DNA of 64,000 nucleotides, from positions 30,091,406 to 30,155,405 of the forward strand of contig CM040745.1 of NCBI GenBank assembly GCA_022829145.1, read 5' to 3'. The translations under genes and the position numbers were made by a program. A model generated the notes under the pieces. The model did no database searches, was not told the DNA's origin, and saw nothing but the letters and a program-made list of their open reading frames with translations. This DNA is from Albula goreensis (taxonomy: Eukaryota; Chordata; Actinopteri; Albuliformes; Albulidae). Positions 35,301 to 47,222 of this stretch are shown in pieces (position 1 is the first letter of the stretch; each line of letters starts with the position of its first letter).

Positions 35301-35824
35301 GTGAAGACAGCTTTGTACAAACTAGAAGAGGAGCTTGACAGGACCCAAAGAGGGCTGATACAGGACAATGACCCCACTCTACATATGACTGAAAGGGGGA
35401 AAAGGCAGAATCAGGGTACATTTTCAGAGGAAGGCTATGAGGGCAGTAGTTCTATTACAGTTCACTGCTGCACATTGCATAGATTCTCCCACTCCTTTTT
35501 TAATTTTAAGTGAAACGATGCTCAGAAGAAAATGAAAGATGTGGCCTTACCATAGGCTGTCTAGGCCCACCAGCAGAGGGCACCCTAACAAAAACTCCTT
35601 TACTGAAACAAAGCTAATCCATTCATCAGAACTCCATGGTATCTTAAAATACTGACAAGAAATGTGTAAATGTATAACAATATGGAGGGGACCACTGCAA
35701 AAAGCCATCCAGAATTTTCATAGAGATGTGAAGGCTGTCTGTAAAGCTTCATTCAGAACTCCATGGAAAGGAGAGTTTGCAGGGGGACCCAGATGCCTTG
35801 GAAACTGAACAATACTTTCACTGA
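29384..35824. other. Non-coding region
   Basis: No gene is recognised in this 6.4 kb. It includes an AT-rich stretch around 32490-32600, a diverged CT tract at about 34903-34964 and the second copy of a dispersed repeat at 34189. The longest open frame (33748-34236) shows no domain. Confidence 0.5.
34189..34260 (+). repeat. Dispersed repeat, copy 2
   Basis: Starts aatgcagttccagccaatca, continues ggtgtcagaat, and pairs with the copy at 20331-20400. Substitutions and small indels separate the two. Confidence 0.6.
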
Positions 35825-36070
35825 GTAACTGATGTAACTAGGGTACCTAGGTAACTGATGTGACTAGGGCACCTAGGTAACCGATGTGACTAGGGTACCT
35901 AGGTAAAGGGTACCTGGGTAACTGATGTAACTAGGGTAACTGGGTAACTGATGTAACTGGTAACTGGGTAACTGATGTAACTAGGGTACCTAGGTAACTG
36001 ATGTGACTAGGGCACCTGATGTAACTAGGGTAACTGGGTAACTGATGTAACTAGGTTAACTGGGTAACTG
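35825..36070. repeat. 26-bp minisatellite
   Basis: A tandem array of about nine units based on gtaactgatgtaactagggt plus acctag. Units differ at a few fixed sites (taact/tgact, tacc/cacc/taac), and several are truncated, leaving shorter steps. Confidence 0.92.
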
Positions 36071-36635
36071 CTTTTGGGTTTCCTCAAGCTGTGTGCTTGG
36101 CATTGATAGGAATCCTGGACATTTTCACCAGCACTTTTCAGGATGTGGCAGGAAGGACTTTTTATGATGTTCTTAATGACAGTTCTGCAGCAAAGACCCA
36201 ACAGTGGTCTGTCCTGATCAAACAAGAGGATGTTTATCTTTTGCAGAACTAGAGTCCAGTCGTGCTCCTACATACATATTACAAAGTGTTTCCAGTGTGT
36301 CTCACAAACAGACCACTTCTCCACACCTTGACTCACAGTGACAAAGCATACTATGTTCCTGGTCAGTCCATCCCCTGATTGTTTTTTTAACAGTGGGATG
36401 GATTTGATTATATGTGACAACATGATGTGAATGCAGAACTGTAAGGGCAATGCTCTTGTATTCTATACTTAAATGACTCTGAAATGAAATTAATTGTTTC
36501 TTGTAACTCTGTACATCCTAAAATAATGGTTTGGATAAGAATTATAGATATGAATATGTGTTAAATAATGGTATCGAGATGGTGAATGTGATAAAACACT
36601 TGGTTGTGTAATTATTTCACAAAGTCATGTAAGTT

Positions 36636-36649
36636 GTTTCCATGGAAAC
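36636..36649. promoter_or_regulatory. Perfect palindromic X-box-like motif
   Basis: gtttccatggaaac is a perfect 14-bp palindrome matching the RFX X-box half-sites (GTTNCC and GGNAAC). The context is otherwise AT-rich and non-coding. Function is not shown. Confidence 0.35.
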
Positions 36650-39614
36650 TAGATGACACAGGAGTAAAGTATTCACCTCTCTTCCTTTCAGACCTAGGTA
36701 TTGAAGTACATGCTCAATATGAATTATTTATTCAGGGGTAAGAAATGTTAAATTGTTATTAAAGAAATTAAAAGAAATTATTAAACAAACTCTGCACACT
36801 GATGTTTAGATTTTCAGACATGAAGTTCTCAGCAATTACAAAGGTCAGCTTGCAGCCATTCACATTTGAAATGTCAGTAACATATTTCATGCTACTGCAT
36901 TACTTAACATGTGGTTTTAAAAAATTTGAACTAGTAGGTTTCTAGTTTCATGGCTTCAGCTCTTCTGCAACCACTCATTACTTCCAATATATAGAAGTTA
37001 TGATCTCTTTCTTTATTCATACCTGAAATCAGTTGGATAGCTATTTTTTCTTTTTTCATTGAGATACTTTTAAATCCTTCCATGTTGCATTAAAAAAAGC
37101 TGTTTATAAAGTAAAAAAAATCTGAAATGTCACTCCAGCGAAGTTTTAATGAGTTTACCAAGAGAAAACGCATTTCCCCTCTCTCAGTGTTTTGGTGGAT
37201 TGAAGTGGTTTGTTGCTCTTTTTCCCATTTAGTCTCATAAATTAGTCACAATTTTTTGTTACTTCAAGTCATTACCATGTACTTAACCTAAATGTTGGGC
37301 AAAAATGCTGCTGCCATTTTTTCATGGCCTCTTGAGTTTCTTCACAACAGTCTCTCAGCTCTTGGGCATACTCTGTCAAGGACAGCACGCAGTGGCTCAG
37401 GGTCATAGGTAGGGTATTGTGTCCACCCCAGTTCAGTCAGTATAATCAGAAGGTTTATATGACATTACCAAAGGGGGTTCTGTTGAGCACTTTTCACTTA
37501 TGACAGTTCTACATATGTGCTTCACATCAGAACACATTCATATATAAACTGATGCATGTCCATATCTAAATTCATATGCTGACCCTGTCCTCACCCAGGA
37601 TCATGAGATCTGAAGCTGTAACAAGTATAACTAGAATATTTGAACTAACCATTATAAGCCCCCACACAGTGTTTTCCCTTCCGATGTGCCTATGGATTAC
37701 ACAAAAGGCGTGTTGGTTTAGTCAGAACATCTTGCCCAGTGTACTGTGCCATTGTTCACTGAACTAATCATTCCCTCACGTTATCTGAACTTTTTGTATT
37801 AAAAGAAAAAGCCCCACCTTTTCTTAACAGTATGCCAAACACTGGGGTCTTAAACCCTGACAACCTGAGTGGAAACAGCAAGACAGATATAGGGATTATA
37901 GATTTTATGTCCAAGTCCCCAACCCACAACCCACAACCCCCATACCCCCGGTATTATTACTCTTTTTCCCTTAAAGCTTGCAATATTGTACCTTTTTCAG
38001 TTATTTCACAATACCTGGTGAGTGTGCATGGAAATGAGAGAGACACATTGTTTTCCTCCTACTTTAAATAAACCAATTCATTGTTTGCAGTCAGGATTTT
38101 TGACAGTTAAAATCAAACATATTATGGGTAAATGATTCAGCAGTATGAGTGCTGATCTGTAATGTCAAGGAAGCTCTGTGTAGACTTACATATATTTGAG
38201 AGAGGTTGATCAGATCACCCTGCTGAACCAGCCTGATCTAAAGCCAGGTGAGTGAGGAGATTTGCTTTGAAGGTGAGGATAGTAATTATGCTGGTGTGTC
38301 TATAGTAGCTCTGGCATGTTTATATGTTTGAGAGGCCATGTGAGACCTAGATCACAAAGATCAATCATAATCTAACATCTCATATGGAGTGCCTTTATCA
38401 TATTTCTATAACATCACATGAGAGTTATGTTCTGACAACAAAATACAATGACATTGATGTCATTCCATGTTTATAAAAGGGCACAAAGAACCTGAAAGAC
38501 CCGCTGTGAATACACAAGTCACTGGCAACTGATCCATGGTGAAATGAGATCAATATAATGATATGTGGCCATTTTTCATATTTATATCAAAGGAATATTA
38601 TATTTCACACCTTTAGCCTCTTATCTGATGTGAAATATAATGTTTTAAAACAGTTTAAGGCATATCACATTATTACACTCAACATTGATATTTAGGTCCT
38701 GTCCTTTGCTCCTAACTCCTCTTTCATGTATGGTTGTGTATTCCTGAGAACCAGATGAATAGAAAGCATGATCAAGAACAATACCTCAGTTTACACAGCA
38801 AACTATAAACAACATAGGATCAATTTTTCTATAGGCCCCAGTATCCAAAACATCACCATGGTTTGATCTCTCTCAAGCAGCCATCAACCAAAACTGAAAC
38901 GTCTCCTCATGCTATACACTGAAAAGCAACTGTGTGCAGCGAAGATCGTTTCGTTCACAACATGGGCTATATAGAAACAGAGTTCTGAGAAAGAAAATCC
39001 CTTAAAGTTCAGATCCCCTGGCGATGAATTCCCAAAGTCCCTATCTCCGAAGAGACAGCGTGCATTCCACGGCATGAAATTAAAGCCCTTTTCTCTCCTC
39101 AGCAGTAATCAGGGCTGCAAGCCCACAGCACTCAGCCACGCGGCCTTCTTCTCTGAGGAATCTGCCATTTTAAATCACACGAAAACCAGCCTTAGATCCC
39201 CAGGGACACTTCAGAATGGAGGAGAAGACAGAGAGGGAGGAAAAAAACAGGCAAAAGCATTACACATGGTGCAATATTAAGAAATACTCTTTTCAAATTA
39301 CAGAGGATTGTTTCTGTGAAAAATCCACAGAAGGCTCAGGTTGCACTCTCATCCTGTTGCATTTCATCTTTGTTTTTGTTTTTTTTTGATGTCTTAAGTG
39401 CTCCAAAATTTCACCTGTTTCAGTGCAAGATGGTATTGTCTCTCAGATATGTGTCTTCTTTAAAAAAACATGATGTACAGTTTCATCACTCAAGGTTCCT
39501 CTTTATAACAAAAAAAGAGGGGAAAAAAACAAAATTCTGTCATGCATAGAAAAATGAAATCTGTAAAATTGAAGATTGTGCTGTATATAATCAAAATTGT
39601 TCTTTTAAGAGGGT

Positions 39615-39615
<1 letters not shown>

Positions 39616-39647
<32 letters not shown>

Positions 39648-39660
39648 ACACACACACACA
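39616..39660. repeat. CA microsatellite
   Basis: (CA)n interrupted once by aaacaa. Confidence 0.9.
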
Positions 39661-40005
39661 TACATAAGCACACTTGCACACAGGAATGCACACATGAAAA
39701 TACTTGCACATGTCTCCCTACAGATCACCCTCACCCTCTGCTGTTTTTATATGCATATGGCTGTGGGCAACACACAGCTGCAGCACTGTGTAAGTAAGCA
39801 GAGGCAGGAATCTGGTATTTAAAGGGAAAGACATGAGTTAAAAACCTTCAGCTCCTGAGACCTGACAAGATCTTCCTGCCTTCTTCAAGACAACTTATCC
39901 CTGTTAAAGAAGTGTTTAATAATGGATGAGTGGGCTGGATATTAGATCTTGCTGTTGTTGATATAACAGTACAGGCAAAATAACAAGAGTGTTGAAACAA
40001 CTGAT

Positions 40006-40107
40006 CATTTAATGGCATTATAATGATGCAACACTGTTTCACACAATGGAACAACTGATCTACACGAAATGCAGAGCAGAGAGTTGCATCATTATAATGT
40101 CATTTAA
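40006..40107. repeat. Short inverted repeat (hairpin)
   Basis: Arms of about 25 bp, cattataatgatgcaac at the end of the left arm and gttgcatcattataatg at the start of the right arm, are separated by about 50 bp. No mobile-element features are seen. Confidence 0.65.
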
Positions 40108-43100
40108 CCATTGAAATGTGGGGTCAGTTGGACCCAGATGTGCATTTGTCTTCATTCAACAGAATCAGATGTGTACTTACATGCATATAAAAGTGAGTGG
40201 AAGCGTTATATGCTCTTCCACCGACAAGGAGGAATAAAAAGAGAGAAGAGCAGACTCGATGTTGAGCAGATTAATTTTTAATTGGTGTCTTGTTGCACAA
40301 AGCTCAAATAATCACTTGCAACACTGAAAATGGCTTTGCCCTGCACTGAACAGTTCTAACTTTTGGCCTTTTAGAGCCTGGCGCTGCCTCTGCTGGTTTG
40401 CACAATAAGCACTAATTACCGATTCACCACCTGAAATGCACTGAATGCAATGACTGTGTTTATCGACTGCATTTCCTAATTAAAATATCTTTACCCTCAC
40501 ACAGTCATTTTAAAATTTCATGAGTCATATACATTTATTTACTATGTATATTGAAGGCAAATACAATTTCAATTAATTTCTAGAGTTAATGACAAATTTC
40601 AAAGTGTTTACATAGAATACCTGTACTTCACTTCTTGCAAAGCGCAACTTTTTCAAAAAGTCTTTAATACAGAACAGGGAGGCCCCTACCTTACCCTTGA
40701 AGCAGGAAATTTACTGTGAACCTTAGGATCCCCCTAGTAGGAGCTCAAATTTGCTCACATGTGCAATTGTCAGGAGTAAGCTCACACATACCCATGCAAG
40801 CAACTCCCTCCTGTACTTTCCCAAAGGAATCTACCTACTTTATTTACATTTTCAGGTTACCATTCATGAAACACAGAGACACCTTAAAAAAACCTTCCCC
40901 ATTGCCTGACACATTCCTCCCAATTGTCCCTGACGTTCTGTGCAAATGGAAGCCCCAATCCAGCATTAATGTAGTGAGTCCAGCCCAGCCAATTCACAGC
41001 CTTCCTGTCAGGCTAACTCTCGACAAAAGCATTTAGATTTTTGTGTTAGTGTATATACATAAACCACCACATCAATATGGTTACCTACTGTACAGAAGAA
41101 TTTACCCATCATCCATCAGTAATTGGATCTGTGGCCATAAGAGAACATACACATCCCTGACTCACTAAGTGATTCCGTTTGCTGTTTGAGAATATTCTCA
41201 TTTCATATGAATATATATGCGATTCTGAATGCTGAGGGCTCCACTCTGTCAGAGGCAGTTAAGCTCCAAACGGGATCACTCCCTGGGGACCATTGAGAGG
41301 ATAAATGATTAAACCCTATGGATCTCCAGGAGTAAACTTCATGTCTCCTCCAATCAAACAGTAGAAGTGTTTTATCCAAACCTTTGCTGTCACCTCTTGC
41401 CGACTATATTATCAAACACTGATATTTTCATATTGCAATAAACATAATTAATGCATACATAAATATGTGTATGAGAGGTAGGTGCACCCATTTAATGATT
41501 TTTTTCCTTTATATTTTTGCATTCCCATTCTTTTTTCCTGTTATAAATGCTCAATTAGTCCTATGAACCCATCTGCATAAGGCTAACACCTACATCAGTT
41601 CAGATGGGCAAAGGCTAGCATGTGTCCTCCAAAACAGATATGTCCAAGCATTGCTTTTTCAACTCCATCTAGCTTCCGAGGTGCCCATTATTTCTTCTGG
41701 AGGACAATAAATCTTTCAGTGTCTATGCTTGTGCTGGACCACAGGAGTCCCTATGGTATGGCAGAGTTAGGACCAGCACTAATTGCAGTTCTGAGCAAGG
41801 GAATCAGCCCAGATCTGAGAGAAAGGGCCCTGGCCAGATGTGGCTCTTGAGGGCCCTTTGTAGGCCTAGTGTGCACCTGTGCTTTGAGCCCCACCTCCAC
41901 AGCAGGGGAAACCTGCACTGCACTGCCTGTTGGGCCTCAGCGCATGATGTTCTATTAATCCTTATGAATAACTTAGATCAACAAAACCTCCACTCGGTAG
42001 GTTTGAGCTCTTAATTATTCAATGATGCTTATAAAATTTATAGGATTTTAGCCCTTGGGTATCAAACACCTCAGATTTAATCTAAAACACCATGTTTCTC
42101 ATATGAACTGAGGATTTTCCCTGGCACTTACCCCATAAGTGAATGATGCGAATAGGAAATGTTCATTTATTACATGTGACACAGTATTTATGAAAGACTC
42201 AATCTTTAAAGTGAGTCATAGGCTGCATTTCAGTTCACATCTGAAATGTCTCCACTCTCACCCCCTGAATGGAGACAGCACTTTGAGTAATGCAAAACTG
42301 ATGGCACATTAGGAGACACTAAGAGGGAGGGAAAGGAGAGGAGAGGAGAGGACCGGGGCTCTTGGAGACTGAAAGGTTCTTCTCTACATCTGTACTCAGA
42401 CAGAAGTTATCTTAGATCATAACAACTGAGATGATTGGTTTACAAAATTAGCTAAAATAACTTGTAATGCCCAAGCAATACAGCTACCACACACATCAGG
42501 GAGTGTAGGAGTGGTTTATTTACAGGTGTCCCAGAACCAGTGAAAGATATATGTAGCGCAGATCAATGACACAAACAAACAAAATAAATATAAACAATAC
42601 TTGACATAACAGAAAAAGAAAAAATGTTTTATTGTGCTGAAAGGTTATGCCCTAAACATGCCTTTTCATACTGACTAGGAGATCTAGCATGCTGTCTTGG
42701 GGCTGCACCAAATTAAAAAAGTATCCTTACATACCTGAGGGCTCTCCTGCCAGAATACAGAAAGTTCAATAAAAGTTCACATGCATTACTACCTTCACAG
42801 ATCTGTCAATTTTCTATTTATAAACTGCAAAAATAAAACTGTTATAAAACTGAAACAATATGTCCATTATCTGACTCGCGGTACTGTGGAAACATTCAAA
42901 CACGTGCTGAAATGCTGAGCATTCTCATATCTTCCCCTCCTTTCTAATATTTGGTTCAGCCCAAGCAAACTCTTTCATTTTTTAAGTTAGTGGTTTTGCC
43001 CGCGCTCTTGATTGACAAAAGACAGGAAAACGCGGCAAACTGGAGCGTAAGTACTTTTTCCTCCGATATACAAATTACAATTTCAACAAAGAAACAATCC

Positions 43101-45399
43101 TGATTATTTCTCCCCCGACATGTGAAACAATTAAGCACAAAAATCTTTAATTGTAACTCGTTTGTATTGTGGTGTTTTTTTAATTGTGTTTGAGTCGTCG
43201 GCAGGCCGCGCCGGAGTCTTTACACAGACGCTCCTTTTAATTTCTAGTTTTTAAGTTTATTTGCAGTAGAAATATTTTTAAAAGTGAGTACCATGAATTC
43301 CATGGCTCTGCGCAACCGTCCACTTGAACATTAACCATTTTCATTTTTAATTCATTATCCCCTCTGATCTTCTAACGGCAACAGGGATTTAACATCTTTT
43401 TTAAAAAATGTGTTGAACGAGGCGAAACAGAATTCAAGGGGTCTCCTCCGTGACAAATATTGTTAACAATATCGCTACGAAGTCATGTATATTTATGATA
43501 AGCTATGTGGGGTAGGAAATGCAGAAAAAGACTTCGTGTGTTGTTTGAGTTCTTGAGTCTTAAATTCAAAAGTGATGTGGTGCAGAATCTTACCCAGAGA
43601 GAATGAAACTGATGGGACATACTTTTGCCTCATTTTTGGTTTTGACTAGCACTTAAAATACCGAGGATGGTACAGTTACATTTGAGTCTGAAAGAGGGTT
43701 CCACCCCATCTGTGGGGGTGTATTAATGCTAGACTGCCTTATTGTATTCTCCCTATGCTGGCCCAACAGTTTCTCTCCCATAGTATTAAAGCATCCTTAA
43801 TGTAACATTTTTCGACTTCATTAGAATGACTTGTCAATATTTGTGGCCATGCGCACTTCAATAATGCTATTTCTTGTTCATTTTGACGCTTTTAAAAATA
43901 CTTCCCGTCTTGAAAGAAAAATTAAATATGGACGTTTTTCAAAAATCAGCTATCACAGCTTTGAAAAGTTCACAAAACAGACAATGAATGTCGGAAAGAA
44001 TTAGATTTCCATTTGAAGCCAGCTTGCAGCCTTTTGAAAAGAGTTGAAAAGATTTTTTGTGATAAGCCAAAGCACCACTTTTACTTGCTTATTCTTGTGC
44101 TGTTGAAATACTGAATTTTTGTCACCTTCAGAGACATCAGATTGTCGTATTGACAACAAGAGTATCAACACATTATTTGGAATTTCAAGGTTTTTCTTAA
44201 TTTAATTAAATTGTTGAATTAGGTTTGTTTTATTCAGTGAAAACGTTTAATCATTTAATGTCAAATTCTTTGCCATATTCAGTTTTGTTCTGCTTTATTT
44301 GTTTAGTGTATTGGTTCAGCATCTGTACAGTGAGATGTTTTCTGAATAAATTCAGCATACTTCATAACAGTGACATATCCAGGAGTAGCTCATAAGCTTT
44401 AAACCTCATTTATACGCCCACTTCATAAACACACTGCCCCACCCTGCATTGTACAGATAACAGATGACACAAATGTCATTTGTTGTTTAAGCTGGTGCAT
44501 GGAGTTGAATATCTTGCACAAAATAAGAGACAACTCTTTTATTCTATCTCATAGAGGCTTTTATAAAGGAATGTTGCACTGAATAAAATATCAAAGATGC
44601 CTTATTTGTGTGGGATGTAGAAGAGCCATTTCATTTCAAAAACAACTTTTCAGCCAGCACCTGCCAATAAGTATACAAGCACATACAGAGTACAAGTACA
44701 AATGCATAAAAAATTCAAACCATTGTTGAGAGGAAAAAACATGGGATAAGTAAGGAATACCCCATTTCCAGCAGTGCATATAGACAGCATATGATGTGTT
44801 ACCACCCGAGGCAAGCAAGTATATGTTGAGTGCATTTCTTGTCTTGGTTTGTTGTACACCACAGTGGTACCACAGATTATTTGACATGGTTTATTTGTTA
44901 CATACATACAACATATTATCGTTGTATCGATGTTTTTAATGTGCAGAGGAAACATTTCCCTGTGTCACACCGTCTGAATCATTGAATTGTTATTACTTTC
45001 ATTATCATTATTACTTATACAAGAATTATTCAGGATATGTCTTTAATAAATCATTTTGTTCCCCAATCAAACAAATAACAGTGACAGCTACACAGGCAAG
45101 TCATGAATAAGTTATGAGATGACATACGGCAGTAATGCTCTGGGATTTTCCTGTATATCATCATCACTACGACTCTGGCGAATCACCAGGGATATGTATG
45201 GCAAACATATCGTCAAGGCAACTGGCTGTCCTTAGGAATCAGCTTTGAAGCTTGGTCTGTAGGCAGCGCTCTGTGGCTTATCAATATATCTGATTTTTTT
45301 TCCTGTCATTTGAGAGCAACTAAAATGATGATGAACTCCTAAAAAAAGGTAAGCACTTAAGGTCTTTGTCATTGCAGTTTTGATGGAAAGAAGTAAAAC

Positions 45400-45625
45400 C
45401 TTTGCAGCCCAAAGTGCTTTACAGTGGGCATGTTGAACCATAAAGTAATAATATTGAACACAAATTGAAGTAAATAAATAGGTAAGGCCAATACACAAAT
45501 GGAAAAAGCAATAAAACATTATTAAAGAAGCTGCAAGCTCATGAAAGGCAAGAATATAAAGGTACAGTTGAGCTGCCTTTTAAAAGTGTGCACAGAGCCT
45601 GCTTCTATCATACATTGGGGATCAC
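45400..45625. mobile_element. Relic of a dispersed fish repeat
   Basis: The segment runs from cccaaagtgctttacagtgg through gcaataaaacat to ttgagctgccttttaaaagt and cacagagcctgcttc. This order matches a widespread fish interspersed repeat (…aaagtgctttacag…, …ttgagctg…ttaaa…gtccacagagcc…gcttc…). It is diverged. I cannot name the family with certainty. Confidence 0.5.
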
Positions 45626-46455
45626 ATTACAAACATTAAGACTGTTAAAAAAAAAAAAAAACAAGCTGCTTCACTCATTTCACTCAACTCATCTTCATTG
45701 CCAAAAGATAAAGCAGTGCAGCATAAATGTAGCAGCTGCTCCTACTATTAACAGTGATAATAATAACACTAATAATATCCTTGAACTCACAACTCTCTAA
45801 ATGATGATGTTCCCCTTGCTGAAAAATCAGGCAGATGACATTTCACATGACAGAGTTGCAGCACTTTCTTTAGTCTCAAGTGTTTTTAGAGTGAAGTCAT
45901 TTCTCTCGTGCATTTCTATACCTTTGGGAACATTGAATGAAGCACAAAATGCCACCCGGTCTTAGTTTTTAAGATGGGGCTGTAAAGCACCTAAGTCGAA
46001 AGGCTGGTGCACCATGTGGCTGAGCTGAATGAGAAAGTGGGACGTGTGATATTCTGTCACTTTCATTCACATGGCTGGTTTCTAAGCAACCACTGCTGAC
46101 ATAAAACAAACAAGTCTGTCTAGCCATGATCTAGCTCTCTGTCTTATCACTCAATCGATCAATTACCCCTTCCACTTATGTCTACTTATCTGCTCTGTCT
46201 TTGGGATGGCAAGCTATCTATATATCAGGGAGAAGTGCATTTATAGCTTAAATGAATTTGGTGTGAATAATTTATTTTTAATCTAAAACACGTTAATGTT
46301 GGAAGAACAGTATTAGATGTGTCTGCAGATACGTTAGTCATATAAACCAAAGTTAAATCTCAGAGATTTTAATTTTTCTCATCACGTGAATAGGAATATA
46401 GCAAACCTTGTACCTCTACAATATAATGACTTCATGACTTGCTGTGTCTCATAAA

Positions 46456-46460
46456 TATAA

Positions 46461-46495
<35 letters not shown>
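46456..46495. repeat. AT/AC microsatellite
   Basis: (AT)n followed by (AC)n. Confidence 0.9.
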
Positions 46496-46496
<1 letters not shown>

Positions 46497-47078
46497 CACA
46501 ATATGGTGTTTGTGTATTTAGCGCAGCAATATGACTTTGATGGCTGTTTCTGACTTGTTTACCAAGCTGACGACTTAATTAAACTCAATTAGTGGCTGTC
46601 ACCAGGCCTCTACCCCAGATGGATATCCCTGCACCAATTAGCTCTTCACAGTTTATTTCTTTTTGAACACACATTCCCACACAGATGCTCAAACTCACTA
46701 ACACGCACAACATTTCCCAACGAATTTCTATATTTCTGTAAGATAAAAATTTGTATTTAATGGTATTATTTTTGTCATGCATCTCTTAATTGATTAATTA
46801 AAGCAAAAATAAGATTCTGAAAAGATCACATAGTAATCCAACCTGTAATCACCTGACTTTTTTTAAAGTCACTCTTGCACCTGGGGTAAAAGGAATACAT
46901 TACAGACGTGCGTCTCCTCAATATCGGTTTGGCCACCCTTGAGATCTATGCATTCATACAGCTTCATTCACTCACTTGATCCTCCACCCAGTAGGTGGTG
47001 TTTATGTCTACACTGAATGTGTACTTCTGTCCCTGCAAGGATCAGACCAGGTTTTTTATCAGGTTTCTCTCTTTTTAG

Positions 47079-47222
47079 GCTCTTGCCGTGCCGCTGTGGA
47101 TGAAGTAAAGAGGAGATATGCGGTACGTGCCTCCCTGCCAGATCCGGCATCCGGCCACGAGATCATCAGGAGATGACTGACTTGTGTCATGACTCCTCAC
47201 GCAGCAGAAGAGGAAGACACAG
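47079..47222 (+). other. Candidate exon, weak
   Basis: A pyrimidine-rich acceptor (ggtttctctctttttag) precedes, and a cag|gtaaaa donor follows, a 144-bp segment. The frame open through the acceptor stops inside, at the TGA at 47174-47176. A second frame begins at an ATG at 47189 and stays open to the donor, ending in phase 1 (MTPHAAEEEDT). This could be a 5' exon with a short coding end, or chance. No product is recognised. Confidence 0.2.

Larger units (their letters stand above)
36071..45399. other. Non-coding region with possible regulatory segments
   Basis: No gene is recognised in 9.3 kb. It contains an RFX-like palindrome at 36636, a CA tract at about 39616-39660, a small hairpin at about 40006-40107 and an unusual CpG-bearing segment around 43 kb. 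All open frames are short and lack recognisable motifs. Confidence 0.5.
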
